Shown: positions 51,579 through 59,938 of the stretch, in pieces
Layout: each line of letters begins with the position of its first letter
Numbering within the stretch: the first letter of the stretch is position 1
Assembly: GCA_050013235.1 (NCBI GenBank)
Contig: JBEKFQ010000016.1
Coordinates: forward strand, 1 to 64,000
Source of the DNA: RH-AL1 sp050013235
GTDB lineage: Bacteria > Pseudomonadota > Alphaproteobacteria > Rhizobiales > Beijerinckiaceae
Direction of reading: 5' to 3'
Length of the DNA stretch: 64,000 nt
Notes under the pieces: generated by a model
Told to the model about the DNA's origin: nothing
The model's database searches: none
The model's input: only the letters and a program-made list of their open reading frames with translations
Translations under genes and position numbers: made by a program

Positions 51579-52904
51579 ATGCTCGAGACCATGCAAAAGG
51601 CAATGATCACCGGAAACACCGTTCTCGATCTCTCCCACATCCACCAGGCCTTCGCGCGGCCGAACGGCGAACCGTCCGTCGTTCTGGACGACATCAGTAT
51701 CGACCTTCGCGAAGGTGAGATCGTGGGCGTCCTGGGACGCTCCGGCTGCGGTAAATCCACGCTCCTGCGCATCGCCGCGGGGTTGATAAGACCGACGGCA
51801 GGCAAGGTCACCTATCAAGGCAAGGCCGTCGACCGGCCGGCCAAGGGGATCGCGATGGTTTTTCAAACCTTTGCGCTGTTTCCCTGGCTCACGGTTCTTG
51901 AAAATGTCATGGCCGGCCTCGATGCACTCGGGATGAAGGAAGCCCAAGCGCGTGAAAAGGCCTTGGCCGCGATCGAACTGATTGGCCTCGATGGTTTTGA
52001 GGCCGCCTATCCGCGGGAACTCTCCGGCGGCATGCGCCAGCGGGTCGGCTTTGCGCGCGCCCTCGTGGTCGATCCGGCCGTTCTTCTGATGGACGAGCCG
52101 TTCTCCGCCCTCGATGTTTTAACCGGCGAGACGTTGCGATCGGATTTCATCGATCTCTGGAACGAGAGAAAGGTCGCCATCAAATCCGTGATGCTGGTCA
52201 CCCATAATATCGAGGAAGCGGTCTTCCTCTGCGACCGCATCATCGTTCTGGCGCCGGATCCTGGCCGTATCGCGCTCGAGCTCGAAGTGCCCTTGCCACA
52301 GCCGCGCGAACGCCTCGCCCCGGCGTTCCGCGAAATCGTCGACGATATCTACGAGCACATGACGGCGGGGCGCGGACCTTCGACAGGCGACAAGGACAAG
52401 GCTGCCTTGGAGGGCCTGGGCATGCGGTTGCCGAGCGTTTCCAGCCACCGCATCGCGGACTTTTTGGAGGTGTTGGCGCGGCCGCCCCTCGAGGGCAAGG
52501 CCGGTCTTCGCGATCTGGCGGAACGGCTCCATCTCGAGATCGACGCGATCTTGGCGGTCGAGGAAGCCGCGCAGATCCTCGGTTTCGTCGAGATGCACGA
52601 GGGTGCGCTACATTTGACCGCGGCCGGCAAGTTCTTCGCGGATTCTCCCGCCGACGGCCGCAAGCGGTTGTTTTGCGAGCATCTCCTGCGCAGCGTCCCG
52701 CTTGCCGCGCATATTCGCCACATCTTGTCGGAGCGCTCGCCGCGCATGGCTCCGCGCGGGCGGTTCCTGCCCGAACTTCAGGATCATCTCAGCCCGGACG
52801 AGGCGGAACGGACCCTGACGGCGGTGATCGATTGGGGCCGCTTCGCCGAGATCTTCATCTACGATCAGAAAAATCACCAGTTCAGCCTGCCCGTGAGTGC
52901 CTGA
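51579..52904 (+). CDS. ABC transporter ATPase with AAA-associated C-terminal domain
   Basis: 441 residues. ABC domain about 20-260: Walker A GRSGCGKSTLLRIAAG, Q-loop MVFQTFALFPWLTVLENV, signature LSGGMRQRVGFARALVV, Walker B LLMDEPFSALD. Residues about 290-440 (LPSVSSHRIADFLEVLA ... FVEMHEGALHLTAAGKFFAD) form the AAA-associated C-terminal domain seen in some NitT/TauT-type ATPases, probably regulatory. Works with the tandem permease; both are one operon. Confidence 0.92.
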   Translation: MLETMQKAMITGNTVLDLSHIHQAFARPNGEPSVVLDDISIDLREGEIVGVLGRSGCGKSTLLRIAAGLIRPTAGKVTYQGKAVDRPAKGIAMVFQTFALFPWLTVLENVMAGLDALGMKEAQAREKALAAIELIGLDGFEAAYPRELSGGMRQRVGFARALVVDPAVLLMDEPFSALDVLTGETLRSDFIDLWNERKVAIKSVMLVTHNIEEAVFLCDRIIVLAPDPGRIALELEVPLPQPRERLAPAFREIVDDIYEHMTAGRGPSTGDKDKAALEGLGMRLPSVSSHRIADFLEVLARPPLEGKAGLRDLAERLHLEIDAILAVEEAAQILGFVEMHEGALHLTAAGKFFADSPADGRKRLFCEHLLRSVPLAAHIRHILSERSPRMAPRGRFLPELQDHLSPDEAERTLTAVIDWGRFAEIFIYDQKNHQFSLPVSA

Positions 52905-53124
52905 ATCTTCATGGGTTCGGATTGGCCTCGTTCGCTGCCGGAACGCGGGACATCCGCAACAGATCGTGGCCCGCGCTTCGCTTCGAACGAGCGCCGGCGC
53001 CGAGGCTTTATCCAAGCTCACGGCCGCTCTTCCAGCAAGCCTCGGGCGTCTTTGATTGTTGTCCTTCACACTTCGGTGTATAGCCCGGAACATCTGGCCG
53101 GTTTGCATTAGGGAGTAAGTCAAT

Positions 53125-53607
53125 ATGCGCGTTCTGGGGCTTATCGTATCCATCGCACTTATGTCAGTTCCTGCGTTTGGCGATGATGTGCCGTTCGCCG
53201 CTCCCCATTCCGAACGGACGCAAGCGGCCAGCGAGTCTTACGCAAGTACCCTCAGCGACATCATGGGACTGACGCAGTTGCGCCATATTAAGCTTTGGTA
53301 TGCCGGCCGCGCTCGAAACTGGAACCTGACAAATTTCGAAATCGGCCAAATCGAAGAGACCTTCGGTAAGGCCGCGATGCTTTATCGCAATATACCCGTC
53401 GAGTTGATAGCATCCGCCGAGAAGCCGCTCGAAGTCCTGCGAAAAGCGGCGGCGGCCAAGGATCCGGTATTGTTCGCCAAAGCGTTCGCGGACCTTAATA
53501 ACGCGTGCAACGACTGTCACCGCGCTGCGCAAGTTGGTTTTATAAAAATCCAAACGCCAACATCGTCGCCGTTTACAAATCAACAGTTCGACGGAATCCA
53601 CGAATGA
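53125..53607 (+). CDS. Periplasmic c-type cytochrome with C-terminal CxxCH
   Basis: 160 residues: signal peptide about 1-19 (VPAFG), a helical body, and one haem c motif CNDCH (Cys128, Cys131, His132) near the end of the fold, in LNNACNDCHRAAQVGF. Haem at the C-terminal end of a helical bundle is reminiscent of cytochrome c' or a related four-helix cytochrome, but I cannot be sure. An electron-transfer or gas-binding role is possible. A GGGAGTAAG stretch supplies the ribosome-binding site. Only a half FNR site is upstream. Confidence 0.75.
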   Translation: MRVLGLIVSIALMSVPAFGDDVPFAAPHSERTQAASESYASTLSDIMGLTQLRHIKLWYAGRARNWNLTNFEIGQIEETFGKAAMLYRNIPVELIASAEKPLEVLRKAAAAKDPVLFAKAFADLNNACNDCHRAAQVGFIKIQTPTSSPFTNQQFDGIHE

Positions 53608-53751
53608 CTTTTCTTTACCAAGGCATCGTTGCTTTAACGTCGTGATGGCCGCTTTCATCGTTTATCCCGCCGGTAAAGCCATGCTTTGAGGTCTCTATTT
53701 CGGCCGCAAAGAAGATAACTTGTCCCCGCGGGCGGGGCGCATGCTTCCCTA

Positions 53752-54147
53752 TCACTGCTTCTTTCTGAGGCTCAGAATGAAGCTGATGACGTTTTTTATT
53801 TGGTCGTCCGTGAGTTCCGGATTCGGCATCCGCACCGGCATCGTCATGGACGAGTGGGTTGTCGAGATAAAGTTCCGCAACGACTCTTCCGTGACGTCCG
53901 GCCGATTTGCGATTTCGGAAAATGTTGGCGGCTTGGGCGGCCCATCGAAGATTGGCGGAAATTCCTGATCCGGCATGACGATGTGGCATGAGGTGCAAAC
54001 ATTGAGGGCCACGGCAAGGCCCAAGCCCGGCGATCCATGGTTATCGTGCTGCTGTGCTTGTCCAGCGGCCGGACCGCCGATGATTGCAATGCCGAGGAGT
54101 AATGCGAGGGAAACCTTGGATACACTTGTAAGTTCTCTGAACGGCAT
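53752..54147 (-). CDS. Small class I-like cytochrome c
   Basis: 131 residues from ATG 54147 (MPFRELTSVSKV), with signal peptide about 1-30, haem motif CTSCH (Cys51, Cys54, His55), and a candidate axial Met in MTMPVRMPNPELTDDQ, followed by the terminal helix IKNVISFILSLRK. AGAGGA precedes 54147. This start is preferred over 54186 because the FNR-type box at 54201-54214 predicts a transcript start near 54166. Monohaem electron carrier of the periplasm, matured by Ccm. Confidence 0.85.
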   Translation of the reverse strand: MPFRELTSVSKVSLALLLGIAIIGGPAAGQAQQHDNHGSPGLGLAVALNVCTSCHIVMPDQEFPPIFDGPPKPPTFSEIANRPDVTEESLRNFISTTHSSMTMPVRMPNPELTDDQIKNVISFILSLRKKQ

Positions 54148-54200
54148 GACTGGATCCTCTGTGGTAATGTCATTCTGACGCTGCATTCGGCATCTTGGCC

Positions 54201-54214
54201 TTGATGCCAGTCAA
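54201..54214. promoter_or_regulatory. FNR/FixK-type box (one mismatch) upstream of cytochrome c
   Basis: TTGATGCCAGTCAA differs from TTGAT-N4-ATCAA at one base. It is correctly placed for class II activation of the minus-strand cytochrome gene if translation starts at 54147. Confidence 0.55.
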
Positions 54215-54317
54215 TGATCTCGCCGAATTCCCTGAAACACCGGAATGAGTCAGGGCATTGGGCGAGTGTCTTTGCGCCCCCGGCGTGCTGCGTCCCGGCA
54301 TCCGGTCCGAACCGCGC

Positions 54318-54331
54318 TTGATTTAGATCAT
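54318..54331. promoter_or_regulatory. FNR/FixK-type box (one mismatch) upstream of the hydrolase-PRTase gene
   Basis: TTGATTTAGATCAT has one mismatch to TTGAT-N4-ATCAA. TCATAT at 54355-54360 is a possible -10 element at the distance expected for class II activation, followed by AGGAGG and the ATG at 54383. Confidence 0.6.
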
Positions 54332-54382
54332 GGAATAGAGGGCCGGTTCGGCGTTCATATTTCAATTTATAGGAGGCGTGCC

Positions 54383-55705
54383 ATGTCTCGCCAAGCCGAA
54401 GTCGTCATCGGGCGTTCGTCCCTCGTTGGTTCGTTAGCGATTCCAGACGAGGCGGCTGGACTTGTGATTTTCGCGCATGGCAGCGGATCGAGCCGCTTCA
54501 GCGTGCGCAATCGTTATGCCGCCGATTATCTCGGTAAATTGGGTTTCGCGACGCTTCTGTTCGATTTGTTGACCGAAGACGAAGCGAATGACCGGCGCAA
54601 TGTCTTCGATATCCCGCTCTTGGGCGAACGCGTTGTCGAAGCGATCGACTGGGCGCGCGCCGATGCTCGAACATTCGCGCTTCCGATTGGGTTGTTCGGC
54701 GCGAGCACGGGCGCTGGCGCCGCCATCGTCGCGGCGGCCGCCCGCCCCGATGAGGTTTCCGCGATCGTGTCTCGCGGAGGAAGGCCGGATCTTGCCGGGG
54801 AGGCGCTGAGCCTCGTTCGAGCCCCGGTGGTTCTGATCGTGGGCGGAGACGATCACGAGGTTCTGGCGCTGAACAAATCCGCGCGGGCTCACATGAAATG
54901 CGAAACCTCCTTGGTGATCGTCCCCGGCGCGAGCCACTTGTTCGAGGAGACGGGCACGCTGGAACAAGCGCTGGAAGCAGCGGGGGAGTGGTTTACGCGG
55001 CATCTCTTGTCCAAGCGCCCTTTTTTCAATGACCGCGAAGCGGCGGGACGGCTTCTCGCCGCCAAGATTGCCAGGCTCGCGCCATCGCGGCCCGTGGTCT
55101 ATGCGCTCCCGCGTGGCGGCGTGCCGGTTGCGATCGAAGTCGCACGGCAGTTGAATGCGCCGCTCGATTTATTGCTCGTGCGTAAAATCGGCGTTCCCTG
55201 GCAACCGGAACTCGCGGCCGGCGCGGTGGTCGACGGAGAACAGCCCGACATTGTTCTCAACGACGACATCGTGCGGGACGCGGGATTGACCGAAGCCGAA
55301 ATCGCATCCGCAGCGAAGGTACAACTCAAGGAAATAGAGCGGAGACGGGCGTTGTACATGCCTGGCAAACGGCCGGTGCCGGCTCGCGGGCGTACAGCGA
55401 TCCTCGTCGACGATGGTGTTGCGACCGGCGCGAGCATTGAAGCGGCGATCGCGGCGGTCCGCAGACGCGCTCCGGAGCGGATCGTGGTCGCCGTTCCCGT
55501 CGCCTCGCGAAGCGCCGCCTTGGTGCTTCACGGACTCGTCGACGAGGTCGTGTGTCTTGCAGCCCCCGAAAATTTTGGTGGGGTCGGCCAATTCTACCGG
55601 GATTTCCATCAACTGAGCGATCAGGAAGTCGTGGATTTGCTGGCGGGATACGCGCCAACCGGGGCCGTCTCAAATAGCGCGGGGTCCGGTCCGGTAACAG
55701 AGTGA
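54383..55705 (+). CDS. Alpha/beta hydrolase fused to phosphoribosyltransferase
   Basis: 440 residues. Residues 1-205: dienelactone-hydrolase-like alpha/beta fold with nucleophile elbow GLFGASTGAGAA and terminal His in PGASHLFEE. Residues about 215-430: type I phosphoribosyltransferase-like domain with VYALPRGGVPVAIEVA and the PRPP loop ILVDDGVATGASIEAA. A strong AGGAGG precedes ATG 54383. The substrate of either half is unknown. The fusion lies 15 bases before an erythromycin-esterase-family gene, a pairing that recurs in stress and low-oxygen gene clusters. Confidence 0.9.
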   Translation: MSRQAEVVIGRSSLVGSLAIPDEAAGLVIFAHGSGSSRFSVRNRYAADYLGKLGFATLLFDLLTEDEANDRRNVFDIPLLGERVVEAIDWARADARTFALPIGLFGASTGAGAAIVAAAARPDEVSAIVSRGGRPDLAGEALSLVRAPVVLIVGGDDHEVLALNKSARAHMKCETSLVIVPGASHLFEETGTLEQALEAAGEWFTRHLLSKRPFFNDREAAGRLLAAKIARLAPSRPVVYALPRGGVPVAIEVARQLNAPLDLLLVRKIGVPWQPELAAGAVVDGEQPDIVLNDDIVRDAGLTEAEIASAAKVQLKEIERRRALYMPGKRPVPARGRTAILVDDGVATGASIEAAIAAVRRRAPERIVVAVPVASRSAALVLHGLVDEVVCLAAPENFGGVGQFYRDFHQLSDQEVVDLLAGYAPTGAVSNSAGSGPVTE

Positions 55706-55720
55706 AGCGAGGAATGGGTC

Positions 55721-57034
55721 ATGGCGTCTCTGATATCCTCTCCAACTAGCGAACTTTCCGAGCGGCTGCGCGCCAAATCGCAGCCCTTGCCGGATTTGCA
55801 TTCGCCCGATGCCTTCGCCGCTCATTTCGATGTCTTCGCGGACGCCAAAGTCGTTCTGCTCGGGGAAGCCACCCATGGAACGGCGGAGTTCTATAAAGCG
55901 CGCGCGGCGATTACCCATCGTCTGGTGGAACGCCACGGGTTCCGTATTCTCGCCATTGAAGCCGATTGGCCCGACGCCGCCGAGCTTGACCGCTTTATCC
56001 GCCAGCATGGCGTTTGGGGCGAGCGCGACGCGTTCGTCAACTTTCCGCGCTGGATGTGGCGAAATGCGGAATTCGCTCATTTCCTGAAGACGATGCGGCG
56101 GTGGAACGAAGCCCGTCCGCACGATGACCGGCTGGAGGTTCGCGGCCTTGACGTCTACAGCCTCCATCGCTCGCGCGACGAGGTGGTGGCCTATCTCGAC
56201 CGGGTGGATCCGGAACAAGCGGCTGCGGCGCGGCGGCGATATTCGTGTCTGACACCCTATTTGGACGCGCCGCAGCTCTATGGGGCGCATGCCCTGGCGA
56301 CGGGACGCAGCTGCGAAGACGCCGCCGTCGAACAACTGGTCGCGCTGTTCGAGCAGCGGATGGCTTACATGGCCAAGGACGGCGAGAAATTTTTCGACGC
56401 CGAACAGAACGCCCGTATCGTATGCGCGTCGGAGAGCTATTACCGGGCGATGTATCGCGGGGCGAAGGAAAGCTGGAACCTGCGCGATAGTCATATGTTC
56501 GAGACGCTGATGCGCGTCCTCGAGCAGCGCGGACCGGACGCGAAAGCCGTCGTCTGGGCGCACAATTCTCATATTGGCGACGCGACCGCGACGGGGATGG
56601 GCGAAAGTGGCGAGTTCAATATCGGTCAGCTCTGCCGGACCAGGTTTCGCGATCAGGCGGCGCTGATCGGATTCTCCACCGGCCGGGGGCATGTCATGGC
56701 GGCCGACGAATGGGGGAGCCCGCCAAGGGTCAAGGCTGTGCTTCCCGCGCGCGGGGATAGCTGGGAACGGGTTTTCCAGGACGCCGGCCATGAGCGTTCG
56801 CTAACGAATTGGCGTGCCGACAGCGCGTTGGCCGCGGATTTGTCGATACGCCGGTTGGAGCGTGCGATCGGCGTGATCTACCGGCCGGAAAGCGAGCGCT
56901 GGAGCCATTATTTCGATGCGCATTTGTCCAAGCAATTCGACGCATTGGTTTGGTTCGAGGAGACCTCCGCCGTCAATCCGCTCGCTGGCGCCGCGGCCGA
57001 AGGCGCTCCGGACATCTATCCCTTCGGATTGTGA
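55721..57034 (+). CDS. Erythromycin esterase family protein
   Basis: 437 residues with family motifs VVLLGEATHGTAEFYKARA (conserved Glu and His), ILAIEADWPDAAELDRFI, RGLDVYSLHRS, and VVWAHNSHIGDAT. The family includes EreA/B macrolide esterases, but most chromosomal members have unknown substrates, and resistance cannot be inferred here. Linked to the hydrolase-phosphoribosyltransferase gene by a 15-base gap, so probably in the same FNR-controlled operon. Confidence 0.88.
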   Translation: MASLISSPTSELSERLRAKSQPLPDLHSPDAFAAHFDVFADAKVVLLGEATHGTAEFYKARAAITHRLVERHGFRILAIEADWPDAAELDRFIRQHGVWGERDAFVNFPRWMWRNAEFAHFLKTMRRWNEARPHDDRLEVRGLDVYSLHRSRDEVVAYLDRVDPEQAAAARRRYSCLTPYLDAPQLYGAHALATGRSCEDAAVEQLVALFEQRMAYMAKDGEKFFDAEQNARIVCASESYYRAMYRGAKESWNLRDSHMFETLMRVLEQRGPDAKAVVWAHNSHIGDATATGMGESGEFNIGQLCRTRFRDQAALIGFSTGRGHVMAADEWGSPPRVKAVLPARGDSWERVFQDAGHERSLTNWRADSALAADLSIRRLERAIGVIYRPESERWSHYFDAHLSKQFDALVWFEETSAVNPLAGAAAEGAPDIYPFGL

Positions 57035-57278
57035 GGAGCCAGCCTCCGTCTTTGGGCATGGCGCGGTTCCTCTTCCAACTTTTGATGGTGGATCAGATCA
57101 CGGATGAAACTGGCGAAGGCGCCCTTGTCACAGGCCGATCGCGCCCTCGAAGCCGCGATTCATAATACTGGCGCCATTTCCGCAATATTCTTTCGCCGGG
57201 CTCTTGCGGTCTCGTTCCAGATCAATGAGCATGCCTCTTGTGTTATATAGTCTCATGGCGTTTTAGGGCCGAGGGACA

Positions 57279-58811
57279 ATGAGGATGATTTCTCAGCGAC
57301 ATGGCAATACCCGCAACTTCGAGCGCGAGCTGAAATTCGCTATCGCGCCGCAAGACGCCGGCAAGCTCAAGTCCCACCCGTTGCTTACGGCCGTCCGGCG
57401 ACGCGAGCAGCAGCTCGTTTCGACATATTTCGATACGGCCGGCCGGGTTCTCGAAAAGGCCGGCATGTCGCTGCGTTTGCGCACATCCGGCGACCATATC
57501 ATTCAAACATTGAAATGGCAGGCTGCCCCTTCGGGCGGTCTGTTCGTTCGCGGCGAATACGAGATCGAACGTAGCGTGCCGGAACCCGATCTCGGTTATG
57601 TCCGCCTTCATTGCCCGGCCCGGCTTCGCAAGGAGCTCAAAGGTCCTCTGCAGCCCATTATGTATATCGAGGTGCAGCGGACCGAATGGCCGATCCGGTG
57701 GAAGGGTGGCGAGGTCAGCGTGACCCTCGACGAAGGGGTCATTCTAGGAGGCACCAAAAGTCAGCCCATTCATGAACTCGAAGTCGAACATCGCCGTGGC
57801 GATGTCCGGGCAATCTTTGCGGTCGCACGGCAAATCGCCAAAGCCGTGCCTCTTCGTCTCGAGGCCGCCACCAAGTCCGAGCGCGGCTATCGCTTGGCCG
57901 GAAACGAGACCGGCGGTCCAGAAAAGGCGCGTCCGGTTAAACTTAATCGAAGCATGACGGTCATTTCGGCTTTCCAAGTCATCGCCTCCTCGTGCCTCCA
58001 TCATTTCGCGGTGAACGAAGCGGTTTTTGTCGCGGCACGCGTGCCCGAGGCGCTGCACCAGATGCGCGTTGCCACCCGGCGGTTGCTGTCGCTCATATCC
58101 TTCTGCGAAGAGCTATTCTCGAAGCAGGAGCGAGCAACGCTCGACGCCGAGATCAGGAGGGCGTTCAAAACGTTCGGCCGCGCACGAGATCTCGACATCG
58201 TTTTGATGGCGTTGGAGAAGGCTGATGCGCGGGAGATCCCTTTAGCCGTCCTCGATGGCCTCCGCCGGAAACGTGAGGCCGCTTATGCGCGCGTGATCGA
58301 TATGGTGACGTCGCAGCGCTTTTGTCTCCGCATGCTCGACCTTCTCGCCTTCGTCGAATGTGGCTCGTGGGCGAAGGCGGAATCCGCCTCGCGCCGGACG
58401 CTCGGCCGCCAGCAATTGCACATCGGCGCGGCGCGCATCCTGCAGCGGCAATGGAAACGGCTCGGCAAGTTCGGCCGCGTGTCGCATCTCGACGCGAAGA
58501 AGCGCCATAAGCTTCGCATCGATGCAAAGACGTTCCGTGACACTTGCGAATTTTTTGGCGATCTTTTCACCGGACCCAAGCCAAGCCGTCGCCGCAAGCA
58601 GCTTCTGAAGTCGCTCTACACCCTTCAGGATGCCCTCGGCGCGCTCAACGACCGCGTGTCGATGGAGGAGATCCTCGATCAAGAACCCGGAGCGAAAGGG
58701 GCGCATCTCCTGAAATTGGCGGGACTGGATGACGTATCGAAGCGAGCCCTTCTAGAATCGGGCGGCAAAGCGCAAAGACGTCTTTTCGAGATGACGCCGT
58801 TTTGGGTGTAG
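57279..58811 (+). CDS. CYTH-CHAD domain protein
   Basis: 510 residues. Residues about 12-215 form a CYTH (triphosphate tunnel) domain, ERELKFAIAPQDAGKLKSHP near the start with paired acidic/basic strands such as YIEVQRTEWPIRW. Residues about 230-500 form a CHAD domain with HxxRVxxRR-type helices (ALHQMRVATRRLLSLI, KKRHKLRIDAKTFRDTCEF). Such proteins bind or cleave polyphosphate/triphosphate and associate with polyphosphate granules. A weak half FNR site (57212-57225) with TATAGT at 57245 lies upstream. Start 57279 or 57285. Confidence 0.92.
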   Translation: MRMISQRHGNTRNFERELKFAIAPQDAGKLKSHPLLTAVRRREQQLVSTYFDTAGRVLEKAGMSLRLRTSGDHIIQTLKWQAAPSGGLFVRGEYEIERSVPEPDLGYVRLHCPARLRKELKGPLQPIMYIEVQRTEWPIRWKGGEVSVTLDEGVILGGTKSQPIHELEVEHRRGDVRAIFAVARQIAKAVPLRLEAATKSERGYRLAGNETGGPEKARPVKLNRSMTVISAFQVIASSCLHHFAVNEAVFVAARVPEALHQMRVATRRLLSLISFCEELFSKQERATLDAEIRRAFKTFGRARDLDIVLMALEKADAREIPLAVLDGLRRKREAAYARVIDMVTSQRFCLRMLDLLAFVECGSWAKAESASRRTLGRQQLHIGAARILQRQWKRLGKFGRVSHLDAKKRHKLRIDAKTFRDTCEFFGDLFTGPKPSRRRKQLLKSLYTLQDALGALNDRVSMEEILDQEPGAKGAHLLKLAGLDDVSKRALLESGGKAQRRLFEMTPFWV

Positions 58812-58918
58812 CGGCGCAAATCATCCGTCCGGCAACGGGCTCGCCGTTTCGCCGGAAAGACCCGGCCCTCATGAGACCGCACGCTTTCTAAAGCGATGGC
58901 CCCTTTCCCAATGAAGAA

Positions 58919-59449
58919 TTACGGCATTTTCGATTCCAGCGTGATCGTCTCGCCATCGACAACGAATTTGCCATAGCCGCAATGATGGATAGTCTTGCGC
59001 CCGGTCTGCGCCGGATCGGTCCAGGCTTTTACGACTTCGAGCACGAACAGATTGTATTTGTTGACGAGACGCGTATCCGCCACCTTGCATTCGAGATTGG
59101 CGAAGCATTCGGCGATCAGAGGCGCCGCCACATGTTGCGCGGCAACCCGCGTGAGCCCGATCGTCTCGAACTTATCGACGTCACGCCCAGAACAATTGCC
59201 AACCGCAACCACTTTGGAAGCCAGCCCCACCGCGGGAATGCCGATGACGCATTCCTTTGTCGCACGCAACGCCGCGAAGCTGTAATCGGCATTGCTGACG
59301 ACACAGGCTACCAGCGGTGGTGTGAACTCCACCATCATGTGCCATGACATCGTCATGACGTTGGCATGGCCGCCACGAGCCGTGGTCAAGAGGACCACCG
59401 GGCCAGGCTCGAGCAATTGATAGACCTTGGATAGTGGAAACTCTTTCAT
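58919..59449 (-). CDS. Flavin reductase family protein (FMN-binding)
   Basis: 176 residues of the flavin-reductase-like split-barrel fold: VVLLTTARGGHANVMTMSW near the start (FMN contact), SFAALRATKECVIGIP and NLECKVADTRLVNKYNLFVLEV further on. It probably reduces or binds FMN with NAD(P)H, but substrate and partner are unknown. Minus strand, stop about 107 bases from the CYTH-CHAD stop. Confidence 0.88.
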   Translation of the reverse strand: MKEFPLSKVYQLLEPGPVVLLTTARGGHANVMTMSWHMMVEFTPPLVACVVSNADYSFAALRATKECVIGIPAVGLASKVVAVGNCSGRDVDKFETIGLTRVAAQHVAAPLIAECFANLECKVADTRLVNKYNLFVLEVVKAWTDPAQTGRKTIHHCGYGKFVVDGETITLESKMP

Positions 59450-59836
59450 CGGTCACGTCTCCTGGTGGGGGACGCAGCCGGCTCCTCCGTGAAATCCCGG
59501 ACCGCGCGCCGGGTCCGCGGCGCTTCCATCAGTTCCGTCATGCATCCCTCGAAGCCGCCGCTAGCCTGATAATAATGACGGAAGATCGCGGGACGTTCCT
59601 TGATGCAGCGCAACCAATATAACGCACCCGCAAAAACCGGGGCGCCCCGTCGTGAAGACGCATCGCTCCTTGAAGATCCGCGCTGGGCCAAGTTGGCATG
59701 CCAACGGCGGAGAGCCAGAAAACGGCCCTCAAACGAAATCGCCCGGCATGACCAAGACGTCCCGTTTGCAGCTGCAAAGCGCAAAGTCCGGGGGGCCGTG
59801 CCGTTCGACATAGCCTTTCATGAACCTCAAAGCCAT
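59446..59836 (-). pseudogene. Possible decayed gene upstream of the flavin reductase
   Basis: Minus-strand sequence with protein-like stretches in different frames. From 59836 a short ORF (MALRFMKGYVERHGPPDFAL and beyond, 35 codons) stops at about 59729. In another frame a stretch ending FTEEP reads down to 59446 with strongly GC-rich third positions. This could be one frameshifted gene. It could also be chance. No family is recognised. Confidence 0.25.
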
Positions 59837-59852
59837 TTGGCGAAGGAAATGT

Positions 59853-59866
59853 TTGATGCAAATCAA
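59853..59866. promoter_or_regulatory. FNR/FixK-type box upstream of the MFS-pdh genes
   Basis: TTGATGCAAATCAA, a perfect TTGAT-N4-ATCAA palindrome, centred about 80 bases before the MFS start. A class II site would give a transcript start near 59901. TATATT nearby may be the -10. Confidence 0.75.
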
Positions 59867-59938
59867 ATCGAGAATGGACATGTACGATAAGCTATATTTA
59901 CCGTTTCGATTATTCTCAAGCGTAGGGGGAAGCGCCTC

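Noticed and set aside
53052..53065. FNR-type box upstream of the CxxCH cytochrome at 53125
   Set aside because: Only the TTGAT half fits; the second half (GTCCT) has too many mismatches.
57083..57098. FNR-type box upstream of CYTH-CHAD (TTGAT-GGTGG-ATCAG)
   Set aside because: The spacer is five bases and the second half imperfect; another weak site at 57212 has only one good half.
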